This document shows positions 61,416-64,000 of a stretch of 64,000 nucleotides of DNA, piece by piece. The stretch comes from Rotaria macrura (taxonomy: Eukaryota; Rotifera; Eurotatoria; Philodinida; Philodinidae). The stretch covers positions 18,149-82,148 of the forward strand of contig OENT01000721.1 in the NCBI GenBank assembly GCA_900239685.1, read 5' to 3'. The notes below the pieces were generated by a model, which had not been told where the DNA came from, searched no databases, and was given only the letters and a program-made list of their open reading frames with translations. The stretch's first letter is position 1, and each line of letters opens with the position of its first letter. Position numbers and translations under genes: made by a program.

Positions 61416-64000
61416 GGAAGTAGTGATATTCTATGTTTAACACTATCGCATGATTCATGATATATTCGGTTTGTGTTTTTTTGACCGAAGAATGATTGAA
61501 TTTCTTTTAAAATAAAAGAATGACGAGTGCTGATCTTAATGATTTCTTTTGTGTAAAATTTCGTTGTAAAACGATGAATGAAATGTGTTTTAGCTAGACT
61601 TTCAACTGTGTAGATTTTAAGAATACTGGCAGCGAACTAAATGATAATCTAGAAAAGTTGTTTGCCTTATTTTCAACAGCTGCATCTGATGGTGATTTAT
61701 ATTAAATAAAATCGATGATACGGTCAACGGAGTTGTGTTGGAATATCTCAAGAGCAACTAGTTGTTAGTTATCTAGTGCAAAACATCGTTTCACGATAAA
61801 CTAAAGTAGGCTTATCAGGCGAGGAGATCGTTCTTCAACTGAGATGATCTTCATTTGATGCATACGATAGAGAAACAGGAAGATTTTAATATCCTTTTAG
61901 ACTTCGGGGAATTTTGTTCTCAACATGTGTCCAAGTTTTAATGGATCTTTCAACACACAGATATGATTTCACCTATGGCTAGATTAAAATACTATCAACC
62001 TTTTAGTTCCAACTTCAAAGTGAACATGAACAGAATTCTCAATAGAATCGAGTTACTGAGCAAGTTGTAACTTTCCTACTATGTCTAGTCTTGTGAATAT
62101 GCGACACTAGCATGTATATAAGTGAATTCTGTTCAGATATTTGCATTTCAACAAATGAAATACTTGTGAAGTTGGAACATTCTCAAGTGTAACTGTGTTG
62201 TAGACAAATAAAAACTGCGAGATTGAAGCTTTTACAAAAAAAAATATAAGCTCAATTCCTTTATAAAAATCGAGAATTACATTGAGTTTATTCTTCTTAT
62301 ATTTTTTAAATGAAAACAGTTCTGCTTATGTCATGATGGAATCGCAAAAGCATGGAGTGCCGTTTTCAGTCGACTGGAATTCAGCCATAAATTTAGGTCA
62401 ACAAGAAATCTCATGAGAAATCAATCTGTGACGAACTTGTGTCCAGATAACAAGCTCTGTTTATAGAAACTAGGTAAATTTTTTAAATGATGAGCTCTAA
62501 CACGTTACACGGGTGAAAATAGGTCTTTACAGAGTCACGTTTTCTGATGTGCTTCTTGGCGATAAAGACACGCGCTGAGGTTTACGTCAAGTTTTTCTTA
62601 CGTCGAGAGAACGGTTTTTATGTTTATACTGAAAACTAGATCCATGTCGGGCACAAATCTTTAAATGATAGATTCACTCTTCTGTGAAAAAATTTACGTT
62701 GCAATATTACCGTTTATTGTCGAGCTGATGAGCTCCACCTATTAAGAACTTGCTTTCATCAGAAGCTTGCCATTGACGCTCGAAATCGAATATTTTCTAT
62801 GTAGTATCTCGAGAAAGAAGGATCAGGAAACCAAACTGTCGTAGACTTTTCTATTACTCACTAGAGACGCGTATCAAGTGAAGATCGGTTCGATCAAAAT
62901 ACTATTTGACACCATGGGAGATGTTCTCTTGTGAGTCCTGAATCGTTGAGACTATGCAATTTAATTATAAAAACACATTCAGAACGGTTTAGTCGGAATG
63001 TCGTAAACCGAAGCACTGTCTTGTCATACACGCTATCATATCTAATCATATAGAGCAACTAAAGATACGTGCGACCAGTGTAGGAGAATAACTATGTTTC
63101 ATCATATAATTCAATTCTCATGTATGAAAGTGTTTGAAAACAAAATAGCTTGAAAATCACATATGTTACCAATACGTGTTATTATCTCTCAATTGTTTTG
63201 TTTGAATATGGTTGCGCTTACATCTGTCTCCAAATTAAACTGCATTCAATCCTTTTCAAGATGTAAAACGAAGGAATTCAGTGGACTTTTTTTGATATTA
63301 GTTTCGCTTATTCAACTTTCGTAAACCACGAATTTAACGATAGAATAACAATTGCAGTCGTAGTCGAAATCAATTGAAAATGCAGATCCATATTTTGATC
63401 GATTAAATTTGCTGATATGCCAAGAAGAAGAACAGAGTGAAGCTACGGATTAAATAATTTTCTCGTTGTGGGTACAAAGAAAAATGATCGGACGAACAGA
63501 TATTGAACACAGATCTGCATTGGATAGAAGAAGTGAAATGTTTTTTGTTTTTAAATTAGATCGGCTCAGAGTACATTCAAATTTGTATATTTATGATTTT
63601 TAAGACAAACGAACTTTTCAATCCATTTGATTCACCCTTGAATGATCAATTTACCTCAGTAGGTGTATTCAAGTTGAAAAATTATATTGATTTAGCCAAA
63701 TGTGACATAGAACGAAAAAAATTGTAAAGATGTTGCACAGTTCACGGTTGATTTTTGTCTTACATTTCCTTTGTCGTCTTTCCGCATGAAAAAGAGCGAT
63801 GAAGTTTTACTAAACCAATTACTATTTCTATCGTATACTCTGACGATTCTATACTAACTTTGTTCGAGAATAATTGTGCCCTTTGCCATCTCAAGAGCAC
63901 AATCAAATTGGCTCGTATATTTTAGGTGCTACTACTAGTTCTCACATATCTCATAGAGAGAGAGAGAGACACACACATTTTCCTTCGTATATTTTGCATT
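61416..64000. other. Gene-free right end
   Basis: No coding exon could be supported after the GTPase. The last 50 bases include a GA run passing into CA (about 63955-63977). The window may end within an intergenic region or intron. Confidence 0.45.
61511..61516 (+). terminator. Poly(A) signal of the GTPase gene
   Basis: AATAAA 95 bases after the TGA of the downstream frame, which suits transcription through both parts. Confidence 0.5.

Noticed and set aside
1-64000. CRISPR array, prokaryotic operon, tRNA or rRNA genes, telomere array
   Set aside because: No regularly spaced identical repeats, no tRNA B-box in cloverleaf context, no rRNA core and no tandem telomere repeat were seen by eye. 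A tRNAscan-SE or Infernal run would settle the RNA genes.

Overview
This window looks like AT-rich nuclear DNA from a small protostome animal, most likely a rotifer and plausibly a bdelloid. Three things point that way. Every multi-exon gene has canonical GT-AG introns, nearly all 45-80 nt long. An innexin gene marks an animal, almost certainly a protostome. A GTPase with a perforin-like N-terminus is present in two copies, a family I associate with large expansions in rotifers. The taxon is inference; the introns and genes are read directly.

Left third (1-27 kb). A three-RRM RNA-binding protein of the A1CF/RBM46/RBM47 family lies at 2080-6176 (+). A myosin light chain kinase-type gene lies at 8149-13413 (+), with two alternative first coding exons that join the same kinase exons in the same phase. 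A multipass membrane protein of unknown function lies at 19270-20560 (-). A complete two-exon innexin lies at 24963-26373 (-). All four gene models close without frame errors.

Middle (27-47 kb). This part is gene-poor. I could support only pieces of one minus-strand gene: a proline-rich N-terminus with one membrane span (38677-38954), a 39-nt exon (36575-36613) and a 210-residue tail exon (35252-35884). A TA-flanked inverted-repeat element sits at 43517-44409.

Right third (47-64 kb). This is a transposon-rich locus between two copies of one GTPase family. A decayed copy on the minus strand (about 47942-50459) carries a 366-bp TA-flanked hairpin element. Next to it is an old long-TIR element (51305-57217) with degenerate 8-bp flanking repeats. 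Inside that element are an 862-bp palindromic element, a 21-bp minisatellite and a young, structurally intact hAT transposon (53471-57083). The hAT has 19-bp perfect TIRs, a perfect 8-bp target-site duplication and a five-exon transposase of 820 residues. Beyond the nest is a better-preserved GTPase copy (58414-61415, +), open except for one frame break at about 60612.

The left-hand genes look like ordinary cell-biology genes: RNA processing, actomyosin contraction and gap junctions. The right-hand third looks like a rapidly evolving locus of gene duplication, decay and nested transposition.
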